DNA of 64,000 bases from Phoronis australis (taxonomy: Eukaryota > Phoronida > Phoronidae): the NCBI GenBank assembly GCA_002633005.1, contig NMRA01000029.1:759119-823118 (forward strand), written 5' to 3'. The notes under the pieces were generated by a model. The model searched no databases, was not told the origin of the DNA, and saw nothing but the letters and a program-made list of their open reading frames with translations. The translations under genes and the position numbers were made by a program. This document shows positions 1 through 10,600 of the stretch, piece by piece; position 1 is the first letter of the stretch; each line of letters starts with the position of its first letter.

Positions 1-248
1 TATATAAGCATTGTTTAGAGTGAGGACAATTCATTTTGAAATAGAACGCACAACGTCAAAGTGGCAACTCGCAATCCCTGCGACTGCTCATCCGACGAAG
101 ACTTCACAGGTCGATCATTAGGTTTCACAGGCTATCAGTTCGAACCGGAATACACTGATCCAGAAATACCATAGAGGCGCCGTGAACGTGCACAGACAAC
201 GGAACATATGGATAGTTTCGGAAACCATTTGAATCTTCTTCTTCAGCG

Positions 249-575
249 TTACCGGCCATGTAGTCTGGTCTTCTGGGCGAAATCTGCAATTCGCCGGAAT
301 GATGCCGTCGGGCCCCACAGTTTTACCTTGAATTCCACCGGACTGGGCCATGTCTGGCGCCTTAGGGTATCGAACGTAGGGCAGCTCTGCAGTAAATGCT
401 CAGGTGGCTGGGGGCCAGTGCAACAGGGGCACTCGTCTGCGTGGGAGATTTTCTAGCGATGCATGTGGGAGAGCAGCTGGCAGTGGCCAGTTCTTAGCCT
501 GGAGATAGTGACTTGTTCTTGAAGGGCAAGCTGGTGGATATAGTCTTGTTCAGTCCCCAGACGTAGGCGTTCTCA
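249..575 (-). mobile_element. Decayed 3' end of a non-LTR retrotransposon ORF
   Basis: Read on the minus strand, this stretch translates to the C-terminal tail typical of LINE-type reverse transcriptase proteins. It runs from ERLRLGTEQDY through QEQVTISRLRTGHC, then a Cys/His cluster DECPCCTGPQPPEHLLQSCP, then TWPSPVEFKVKLWGP, and ends at a TAA at 249-251. The motif order (EQ-RLRTGHC, CxC-x5-PEH-x4-CP, then W-P-x-KLWG) is seen in many invertebrate non-LTR elements. An in-frame TAG interrupts it just before the KISHADECP segment and no upstream RT domain is visible, so it is a dead 5'-truncated copy. The exact clade (CR1, RTE, Jockey-like) cannot be told from this piece. Confidence 0.72.
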
Positions 576-2162
576 ACTATTTGAATGATTTTTCATGGTG
601 TCAGTGCGCTAACTGCACGATAATGAAAACGATTGACGCTTGCGTTTGCTGCCACGAAGTTCCGCAAGTGAAACGCCTTGGAGAAGCGTAGATGTGTCTC
701 ACTGACCAGCCTGATTTTGCACCTCATCTGAACAGAGGTCTGCTTACGACGTTTTATATGGCTGGGAAAATGAACTGGCGAAAACATCCTACACCCAGAG
801 AACCAAACAGAAGCCTAACGTCTGAGTCAGTCATTCGTACAGGTTAAATAAAACGTTATGCTCTCATGCCTTGAATTAATTGTAATTAGTTACGTTTTCA
901 TGACCAACTACAATTCTTCATAATCAAAAACTGATCATCTGAACCGATCCGCATTTATTTGCATCCTGCACAATATCTAACTTCAGCCTCAGCCTCTTTT
1001 TGTGCCTTGGCAAGAGCTGTTTAGTAAGCCGGTGGCATTCGATCGTCAGTGAAATCACTGTTGACGAAATGCTGGCCACAGACACGCAGAGAAGTTTGAA
1101 AGCCTCATACTTATGTTACGACGTACTTTTCAATCTTCACGCGGCCTAGTACGAGCCATTCCCAAAGCATTGTGGGCTCTCGAGGAAATCGCAAAAACGA
1201 TATACCCGCTTTCCTCGCAGCTTCATAGTACACAAAAGCGGGCACAATACAACACTCCATAGCGGCACTCATTCTGCCGAAGAACCACTGACGTCGTCCC
1301 GTCGTTTCTCACCTTCCTAACTGGTTAACGCGACACCTCTCGGCGAGGTAAGATCCACTGTTTGCGAGGAGATGTGGATATAGACAATTAAGACGATAAA
1401 AAAGACTTATTAAATCGGGTGGCATTCTTCTTTAAAATTTCAGCACTCTTTCCTTATGAATGAAACTTTACAAAGATTTGTGTCAAACGTGCAATTTGCT
1501 ACTGGGACATAATCGACTTTTTTGTATGAAATTTACAAAAAGCAACTATCTATAAATTTTATATGAGCAATTCCATTTGTGACGGGCGTACAACGAGCAA
1601 AGATACTTTGCAACGAGAGAACATTTTGATCAATTGTGAAAAAAGTTTTCATCCTAGAAAAATAATTAGTACATCAAATGATAGGTCAAATTGATAGCTT
1701 TCAAAGCGTGTATCATTTTTCCTTTATCTTTTAATCTGACTGAGAAAATTGCCTTTTAAGGGGATGACGTATGTACGCAAAGAATTTTAAAAAATAACGT
1801 TTAAGTTTCTGTGAGTTGCATAAGTTACAGTTTTTTGTTTTGTAAAATAATTTAGTGGAATGTTTGCAAAGTACAACACAAAAATTTTTTCTGATGATAT
1901 CTTCTAAGAATTTTTTATCAGACAGCTCGATACAAGTTGAGTTAGTGTGACGGATATACGTGACCGACGTACGCTCTGAATTTCTAGTATTAGATTGTTT
2001 GTTGTGACTAAGATATCAGATCAGAATGATTCAAAATTTTTCTGTATTTACGCTATATTGGTCTTTTGCTACTAATTCAATGTTTTTTTTAATTAAAAAT
2101 GTACCGATTGATCTTTTTGCACGAAATCATCACACGTACGCCTATGCTAGGAATATACGTCA
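576..2162. other. Gene-free AT-rich DNA
   Basis: I see no supportable coding exon or RNA gene here. Open frames are short, lack family motifs, and overlap each other on both strands. The stretch becomes more AT-rich to the right. Confidence 0.5.
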
Positions 2163-2312
2163 AGGCCCAGTTGCATAAGTTATACGCCGTATAGCAACAA
2201 TGACGTTGCATTATCACGCGTCACGTTGTTATTGTTGAACATTGCACCTGACGTCATGCAACAATCAAACTTATCCAGCGGATAACTTTTGATGCTTTAT
2301 TGAACTCAGCCC
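2163..2312. repeat. Candidate MITE with imperfect inverted ends
   Basis: The left end begins GGCCCAGTTGCATAAGTTAT. The right end, read in reverse complement, begins GGGCTGAGTTCAATAAAGCA and continues into a matching AAGTTATCCGC stretch. The ~150-bp interval has two further internal complementary blocks around GTTGCA. This is the shape of a small foldback element. No target-site duplication is clear and no second copy is in the window. Confidence 0.4.
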
Positions 2313-3632
2313 AGGAGTTTAAGTTTTCAATACTTTTGATTAAAGATAAAAAACAATCCATTAAAATATTCACTTCCCTTTGAAGATGGTAAGCAATATT
2401 GACGGGAATGAAAGCGATAATCATTTTGTATTTGACAGATATTAGTTATTAAGAAAACCTGTATTTATGCGATAAATAGAATACTAATATAAAATGTGAA
2501 ACAAAGTTTAAAACAGTGCTAATCAGTCATAAAAACGCATTTTAATTGTTTTTTAAATTTAGAACTCGCTCTAAGCTCGTACAAAATTTTCTCTGAATCA
2601 TGCTGTTGATGGTTCTGATGCATGCCCATGTAAGTAATAATGGTGATGATAACGGGACTTCAGTATCTTCTTAAAACAAAGTGTGGAGAATGGCTAGTAG
2701 ATAGCATCGACTTTTGGCATTCGTGTTTTGATTCAAATCATCCGTACTGTCTTCCTGTGAAAACAAGACATTTGAAATTAACTGCATTTAGGATTATGAT
2801 TTATGAATATGTAGAACTAACTTATCAGATGTTGGTTTCTATTTAGTGATTAGCATGATTAGGTTTTCATCCAGCTCTTTAACTCATGCCTTCTTTTCAA
2901 ATTTAAAGAGAGGCTTTACTTTAAATAATATCACATCACAATACGCGCATGTACTATCAATTTCTTGATCTACGATGGCATTTTGGTCGAGTTCCAGAAA
3001 ATATTCTGGCAGATATTTATTCTTCTCCTGCTCTTCCAGTGGTCTACAACAATTTCCTCTATCATTTCTTAATGCGCGTTTAATATCCTCAAAGCTCAGC
3101 CGAAAACTTTGATTGAGGGATCAAAAACATGTAAGATGAGACAATGTATTCGTTTGGTATGAAATCATTTCATAGAAGACACCCAATAACCCAATACATT
3201 GACAAACACAAAAAAGTGACTACAATCTGTGAGAGTGTGACAAAAATGCTCAAAAATATAAAGTATGTGACAGGTTCCTACCGCTTAAAAATGCCCAGTA
3301 GGCCTACAGGCTTTTTCAACACATAACACAGCATAGCAGGTCAGAGCAGAAATAACACGTTGATTCCAGCGCAACAGTAACTTGACATGTATTCCTTTAG
3401 GTCTCTGCACCTTAGGAATTCTTTTGTAAGAATATTTTTGCATCTTGAATTTCGCAAAAGCTAGGCATTTCATTACAAATACAGGGTTCCAACAGACAAA
3501 CAATAAGATCATTAAATTAACATTTTGTTTTATTTACGTTTGATAATTGCAAAAGTTCTTTGAGTATCCCCATTCGACATGTACACGGTCATCACAAATA
3601 GTCGCCTCGACAGCAATGTTTTCCACACGTGA
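2313..3632. other. Gene-free AT-rich DNA
   Basis: Only short open frames without recognisable motifs are present. No repeat unit, splice-site pairing or promoter element stands out. Confidence 0.45.
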
Positions 3633-4331
3633 GAATTCCTTACAAACAGCTCATCTTCATAAGAGATACTATTCTTGTGATACTATGGGAAACAGTAACA
3701 TTATTTTATAACTAACCATCGGAAATAGTCCTTTTGTGTTGACTTAACGTTCTTCAAAATTCCACCCTTACGATGGCGGTCAATCGTTTTGTATTGTTTC
3801 ACATTTATTGTCTGTTTAGGTCGAATGTCTTGATAGTGTTATGCTGTGCAGGAATGTTTGTGTTTTTTAGCGAGTTTGGAATATTAACTTCCCACGTGAA
3901 TACTTGGCAGTGTCGAATTTACATGTATAGAGGGACCAAGGGACATTTCCCCCGAAATGCTCCACCGAGAGAGGGCCCTGTCTGAAATGGAATTCCTTAA
4001 GATGAAAGGCTAAACATCATTGAGCTTGGAAAAAAGTGACAGTTCATTCCACCGTCGTGTGGTCACAAGACAGTGCAGGAAGTGACTTTCTTCAACGTGA
4101 AAGCCGGTTCCACGATTTCACAAAAAACAGGAAAATAATTCCCTCTCTCCATGAGCGACCCCTTAAGAATTTGTGAATAAAAACCCAAAAGGGGTGGCCA
4201 CTTGAATGTCATCAATGGCCTGTTTCCCTAAATATGAAAATATCAGTATCTTCAAAAATCCGGAAATGCGTAGCAGTTGATGTTATCTGTCAAGTCATCA
4301 ATTTTTCTCAAGTGATATACAATTCCAAAAA
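3633..4331. repeat. Direct duplication, copy 1 (~699 bp)
   Basis: This block, beginning GAATTCCTTACAAACAGCTC, recurs almost unchanged at 4861-5572. By eye the copies differ at about 1-2% of sites plus a 2-bp and a 13-bp insertion in the second copy. Copy 1 ends within a run of A directly before the undetermined base at 4332. It has no coding features; the small open frame at 3773-3985 is shared with copy 2 only in part and looks accidental. Confidence 0.85.
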
Positions 4332-4332
4332 N
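4332..4332. other. Undetermined base at a probable contig join
   Basis: A single N lies exactly at the end of duplication copy 1. A one-base gap is a common way to mark a join of unknown length. The flanking duplication suggests two overlapping contigs or haplotypes were abutted instead of merged. Confidence 0.55.
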
Positions 4333-4540
4333 CCCCCGCAAATGCACCCACACCTATAGCAATTTTCCCCCAATCCGTATCCGCCAGAATTCGGGTCATT
4401 TTTTCACGGAGTCATTATTTATGCTACCCTGGCATAGTGGGGCATGACGTCATCAGCGGGTGAAACGACAAAACCTTTTTTAAAAATCTCTTTTAACTAA
4501 GTTGGAGTTTTGCGTTTTCTCATTGGGTTCATTTTTGGCC

Positions 4541-4644
4541 TCTTGCGAACGTTAGTTAGTTTGCGTTTGCGAGAAGACAACACGTGTTCTCTCGCGAACG
4601 TGACCCCGTTCGCGAGAACAACGCCGGTCCTCTCGCGAACGTGA
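4541..4644. promoter_or_regulatory. Cluster of five TCTCGCGAACG-type motifs
   Basis: Five close matches to TCTCGCGAACG occur within about 100 bp in alternating orientation: 4541-4554 (+), 4564-4575 (-), 4588-4603 (+), 4607-4619 (-) and 4631-4644 (+). An ATTGGCGGACATCTTGGAT segment follows. The half-site TCTCGCGA resembles the palindromic TCTCGCGAGA element of CpG-rich metazoan promoters (bound by BANP or Kaiso-type factors in vertebrates). The block is a local CpG-rich island in AT-rich DNA, between the two duplication copies. No downstream coding exon is visible, so the target gene is unknown. Confidence 0.4.
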
Positions 4645-4860
4645 GTTCATTGGCGGACATCTTGGATTGAGGAAAAACGCTCGGGAGGCGAATATAATTT
4701 GTCGCGTATCTTCTCAACTGTTGTAGATTTCACGAAAAAGTGAGAGTGGAGTGGCGCGCGTGATCCATGAGAGTGGGCAATTGTATATTGCAACACTTCA
4801 TTTTATTTTTTAAGTATTCCTGACAGAATTTGAAATGGGACCAAGTTATCCGACTATTAC

Positions 4861-5572
4861 GAATTCCTTACAAACAGCTCATCTTCATAAGAGATTCTAT
4901 TCTTGTGATACTATGGGAAACAGTAACATTATTTTATAACTAACCATCGGAAATAGTCCTTTTGTGTGGACTTAACGTTCTTCAAAATTCCACCCTTACG
5001 ATGGCGGTCAATCATATTGTATTGTTTCACATTTATTGTCTGTTTAGGTCGAATGTCTTGATAGTGTTATGCTGTGCAGGAATGTTTGTGTTTTTTAGCG
5101 AGTTTGGAATATTAACTTCCCTCGTGAATACTTGGTAGTGTCGAATTTACATGTATAGAGGGACCAAGGGACATTTCCCCCGAAATGCTCCACCGAGAGA
5201 GGGCCCTGTCTGAAATGGAACTCCTTAAGATGAAAGGCTAAACATCATTGAGCTTGGAAAAAAGAGTGACAGTTCATTCCACCGTCGTGTGGTCACAAGA
5301 CGGTGCAGGAAGTGACTTTCTTCAACGTGAAAGCCGGTTCCACGATTTCACAAAAAACAGGAAAATAATTCCCTCTCTCCATGAGCGGCCCCTTAAGAAT
5401 TTGTGAGTAAAAACCCAAAAGGGGTGGCCACTTGAATGTCATCAATGGCCTGTTTCAAGGGCGGGGTCCCTAAATATGAAAATATCAGTATCTTCACAAA
5501 TCCGGAAATGCGTAGCAGTTGATGTTATCTGTCAAGTCATCAATTTTTCTCAAGTGATATACAATTCCAAAA
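4861..5572. repeat. Direct duplication, copy 2 (~712 bp)
   Basis: This is the second copy of the 3633-4331 block. It carries an extra AAGGGCGGGGTCC near 5457-5469 and a few substitutions, and ends in a longer A-run (about 5569-5583). The poly-A-like end could mean a retroposed unit, but since copy 1 also ends in A at a contig join, an assembly cause is at least as likely. Confidence 0.85.
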
Positions 5573-5583
5573 AAAAAAAAAAA

Positions 5584-7648
5584 TAAAGCGACAGTTGTCT
5601 TAGTTATCCCTTGCCAGAGAGGGGCCTCTGGAAAATATAGTTTTGCATAAACAAAATTGATTGATTGAATTTAAAAATCCAGTAAATTAATATGCTCCGC
5701 AAAAGCTTCGCTCTACAAATTTTCTCGATTTTTCCAAATATATGTATGAATTATTACGTGCTCGTTTCCAAGTGCGTTTAGACGATCTGTGCTGCTAAAA
5801 TGGAGACCCTGACAACAATGGGTACTCAAATGGTAAACCATACACTGATACAGAGATGAATTTTCTCTCTTATCCGTACTTTGCAATCTTTCTTTTCTCG
5901 ACTGTCCCCGGTCCCACGCCTATGCCTGAAATTTTGGGGGGAACGTGCTCCCCTGGCACCCCTCTTCCTACTGTCCATGTATTGAAATTTGTCGCAGAAT
6001 GTTAAGTTCATTGTTGTGTAACTGTTTCATTAACTGTCTTCGATGTCATGTACATGTAGCTTACAGTTGACCTAATCGTCTGCATGATCGAGCCCGTCCT
6101 GGCATTTCGGCAGCACACGAGTACCTTGACCTCGCGTTGGTCACTCTTCGCAGCTTCAATCTTTGTGTATCCATCATCTGTGATACACGGGTGAGAAACA
6201 ACATGACCGCCGGTCNGACTGACGCTCCTAAAAACATGACCGCCCCACCACAAAACAGGACCGCCGGGGATTATAACCGCAATGATTAACAGGCTAAGAT
6301 TTATTACCGTTAGGCCTACACAGATCATAGAATGGGGCTATATACGTATGCATATGCAGGTCTTGTGCCGATTAATACACCGAAATCTTTTGTGCGCAAC
6401 AGAGGACACTTCGCTTTGTAATACGCGGTGCTTTTGAGTTTTACTCATCACTGACCAGGCTACGGCTTAAAAGTGTGCGGCGTTTATGAACTCAATTGCT
6501 TAGAGCAGCGCCTCTGGCCGAGTCGACAAACCAGAGGTAGAAAACTGAACATGGACTTGGCCAGCATAAACCATAACATAGGTCTACCCGAGCACAACAA
6601 AACACTGGTTGTCAAAAATAATTTCGAAGCGTGCAAAGTCAAACAATGCACACCAATGATTTTCGCAAAGTATCCGAAATGTGCAAGCAGTGTGAATACT
6701 GAATCCAAACTCACGAAAACCAATTCCACGCGAATTCATAAAAAATGGGTCAATTGAATTTTTTCGGATATAATCACATCCATCCTTTTTCAACAGAAAC
6801 AGAAAAAACGAGAATTCACGTACACGTGAGTTTCAAAACTTAACATGGCTATTTCAGCAGGTATTTAAAACCACTTTTATCATTGGATACTCACGCTATT
6901 GAGGAGTTTCTGCATAGTTCAATTTTTGACTTTTTCCCTTAATTTTAACTAAAATTCACTGACATTTGCCCGGGCTCTAATCATGTATACTCGAAATGGA
7001 AACTGGATTATTTTTGACATTTTCTATTTTACTTAAGTGCAAACTCAAGGTAAGTGTTTATCAGTCTGTGCTCGAGGACGTGACGGTTTACGTGAACGTC
7101 TGATCCTAGTTCCCACTTGATGAACCCAACATTGAAGCCTTATGATCGAGTCACAGACACCTGAATCTTCCAATGACTCAAACTATAAGAAAGTTATTTT
7201 GATTAGTATTACTCAGTGTTGTTATCAGTGGTAGATACGAGGCACAGATAGATTAAAGTGCCTGTGGTTCGAGCCTTAACAAGAATGAAAGTTTATAATC
7301 TAGATATCATGTTTTTACTCGAGTTTGTAGGTCGGATAATTACTGTAAATGTGAACTTAGACTAAATTTATATGTGTAAACCATAATGTACTTGAGAACT
7401 GGTCAGCACTGATCACAATAGCCGGTTAAGAGCTGAGCATTGACTATAATCATAACAGAAATTTAAAATCTTGAGTTCGCACAAAAGTAAATCGATAACG
7501 TGCACAAAGGTCAGACTCCGGGACTTGAAAACGCATTGGATTCAGATTCATTAACTTTTACAAAAAATACTTTCGTTACGAATAATGTCGGTTTAAACAA
7601 GTTCGCTACTTTCATATTTTCAAACTGATACATTTTTTAACATTTTAG
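5584..7648. other. Gene-free stretch upstream of the TSR gene
   Basis: Nothing here is clearly coding. An undetermined base sits at 6216 inside a GC-richer patch (about 6100-6280) where short ACATGACCGCC-like motifs recur. The first exon and promoter of the downstream TSR gene should lie in this stretch or just before it. One weak candidate is an ATG at 6996 followed by a hydrophobic run and a GTAAGT donor at 7050, but its phase does not fit the next exon unless a poorer donor at 7054 is used. Confidence 0.4.
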
Positions 7649-10600
7649 GTATTCTACTAATCGCTGCTGTTGCCCACGGAAGCTCTGGTAAGATGCACTG
7701 CGTGTGCTGCTGCCAAAGATATCAAAACGACATGATCGTGATTTCAACTACTTTGTTAGTGATTCTTTTCCACCATGACTCCTTACGAATGCTTAGAATT
7801 ATAAATGACTTTAAAATTGTTTTGTCACTAACGGAAGGACACACATTCGCGTAAGCATGTCGTTGGCTGTTTTTGCCCGTTCGCACAAAGTGGGGGGTTG
7901 GTGCCGAACCCATGGGACTTCTAATCAGAATGCAGATTATGGATTAAAAATCTCCATTACACACGAAAGCCAACAAGCGTGTATATGACAGGATTTACTT
8001 TTGCTGCCATGATAAAAGTGATACCAAACTAGTAACGAGTTATCTCTGAGAAGTGAAGAATACGGACGCAGATGACGACGCCGACTCAAATACATGTGAC
8101 AAGACCGAAAACAGGCTACGACCTAACAACCTCGCTGACATGAGGACAGCGTCATCTGGGGATAAAAATCAAACTATTTCCGTGCGGTGGGCAGAACAAC
8201 TCAATACCATGAATTTGAAATCACAGTCCAAAAAGCCCTTACCAAGCACTCGAGAATTGACTGACCCCCAGACTACGTAATAGTCAGTTCTTTCCAATCC
8301 CAAAAATCTCACCTACAGGTATTTTGTCTAATAAACAAATTTTAGACCACTTTCTTAACAATAAGTGGCCCTACTGATCATAAGTTGTTTATTGCCACTT
8401 ACCTTTTTGTGTCACAATAACATGCCACTGTTACTGTTGTCAGCCCAAAAGGTTTGGAACCCAAGTTTAAAAAAACTTACACAATCTATTGTATTGGAAA
8501 CCTATAAGTGCGACGTGTTGCATGTCGTGAACATTCCCTCTAAACGATCACCTAGACCAGGACCAGTTTTATCCACATTCTTTCAGGCACAACTTCTACT
8601 GTCGGTTAGTGATGCACATGAGTTAATTCGGTTATAGTGCGCCATGTTGGAAACTATTCTCCAATGGAGAACTCACGGCTTGGTTTTTTGTTGACAAAAT
8701 AGCTATTACGTGATCACATTTGAAAATTAGAGAACCCAGATAGTCTATTTTTTATTTCTCTAGCGATTTTATGGTTGTCATTGGTTTCCGTGTACCAAGA
8801 AAAAGGCGAGGATAATTTCAAACTGATGTGAGTAATTACCTTAACAATGTGACCTAGTGAATAGAGTCACTCTATTGAAAACAACCAACCTATTGTGAAT
8901 GGAATGTGGATAGAAACTGGTCCATCTGACCACATGTCATTGGAGAAATTCAAAAGATTTCTTCAAATCGATCCTCTGGGCGACCAAGGCGTAAACCCAT
9001 GGCCACTGAATCGAGGGGTGAAAGTTCTGTCACAATGATGAAGACATTTTACATAATGTTGCAAAATCATGCTTTTAGGTCTGGGGTGTAGTGCCCTTGT
9101 AAAAATGCACTGTCAGGCTAGATAACAGGTTTCGGACGAAATCACTAAGCAGGGAGTTGTGCTGTTTAAGGGACACACACGTGTGCTTGGCATATATGGA
9201 TCAATAGATGATGTAACTCTTTTCATAGATGCCATTTGGTCCGAGTGGTTGGAAGTACTTGGAAGGTGCACAGCGACATGTGGTTTTGATATGTACCGAG
9301 TACAACAACGCACTCGACAAGGAGAGACGCAAACCAGGATTACGAAAGATTCCGACTTACGTTGCAATCCGTTCAGACAATGTCGTGAGTGCAGTTATTG
9401 TCCCTAGGATACGATGTGCAATTACTTAAAAATACATAATTATAAAAGTCCGTTTTTCTGACAGTCTTCATCTGTTTATCCGGCGTTTACGTGTACGTGG
9501 ATGCTTGTGCAAAGAAGAGTTTTGTGTGTGTGAATTAAATTGGGTTCTCTTGCTGTCTTGGTTCAATGCCCCGGCTATAGGCTATGGATTTTCCAACGAG
9601 GAAGTCTTGTGCACAATTTTTTATAAAGCAAATGTTTCGGGAAAGCGTTATACTTAACTACATACGAGAATAACAAAATAAATTCCAGACGATGAAACTT
9701 ACTAAGCACCAGGAACTTAGGTTCCTGGTATTATTTACTGAACGATCGACTCTAAACTGAATTCAACCGGAGCAGACAGCACGGGAATACAAAACGCGCC
9801 GCGGGGGAGGCCAAATGCCAGCAGGTACTATTCAGGATTTTGCAGACGGTCAGTTTAAGTGACAGTGAGAAAAGAGAATGAAGAGATTCCTTAGCGCTTG
9901 CAAACTGCGCTCTTTATCTACCCGCCTCCCGTTTCGTAAAATCATTTAACAGTAGCGTTTTTCTCGAAATAGCAATCGACGGAAGCTGGGGCCAATGGTC
10001 AGTTAAAGCCACGTGCAAGTCAGACAACTCTTGGCAATTGAGGACTCGAAACTGTGATCATCCATCACCTGCATACGGAGGGCAAAAATGCCCGGGCTCG
10101 AACAATGAGAAAAGGCCTTGCCCACCTGGTATGAAGTCATTTTTAGGTCGATTAATGCTTTCAGTAGACGTAATTCCGCCATACCAAATCGGGTACCTTA
10201 CGTACATCGACAAACACTGATTCACAACAGGGTAGGATATGGTATTGGGACAATATGGACATCACTTCTATGTTTATAAAGAGCATATCCTGTGCCGGAT
10301 TAGAGGGCGCCATGGACACCTGGGTCGAGTACAGTGACGATGTCACCTACGTTAGGATCTCGCTAAAATCTAGCCAAAGTCACGTGTTTGCATTTAAAAT
10401 ACACAGTAGTATCTCACGTAATCTCACGAAGTCTTGCTGTTCAGCGATCGAGGTCCTAGTGATACTGAACTCTATCCTCTATTGTGCGTAGCGAGGCCTT
10501 TGGTCTGATGCAGGTCTAGCTAATCCACTTCACCTCAAATATATATATATACCTACACCGGTACCGTCTCTTAAAAAAGTCACCGTTACCCTTTTTGACT

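Noticed and set aside
6201-6265. Repeated ACATGACCGCC-like motifs around the N at 6216
   Set aside because: Matches are only about 11 bases and do not extend into a duplication like those at the other two Ns.
6473-6757. 94-codon plus-strand open frame
   Set aside because: No ATG near the start, competing frames on the other strand, and no recognisable domain.
6996-7053. Possible first exon of the TSR gene (ATG, hydrophobic METGLFLTFSILL)
   Set aside because: With the good GTAAGT donor at 7050 it ends in phase 0, while the exon at 7649 needs phase 1. Only a poor donor at 7054 would fit, so it is not annotated as coding.
8053-8280. 75-codon plus-strand open frame rich in Asp, Asn and Thr
   Set aside because: It begins without ATG, has no family motif, and lies in an intron of the TSR gene with no supporting splice sites.
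8764-8827. Exon-like stretch after CTCTAG with hydrophobic frame LWLSLVSVYQEKG
   Set aside because: Its only open frame ends in phase 2 and cannot join the TSR exon at 9229 (phase 1).
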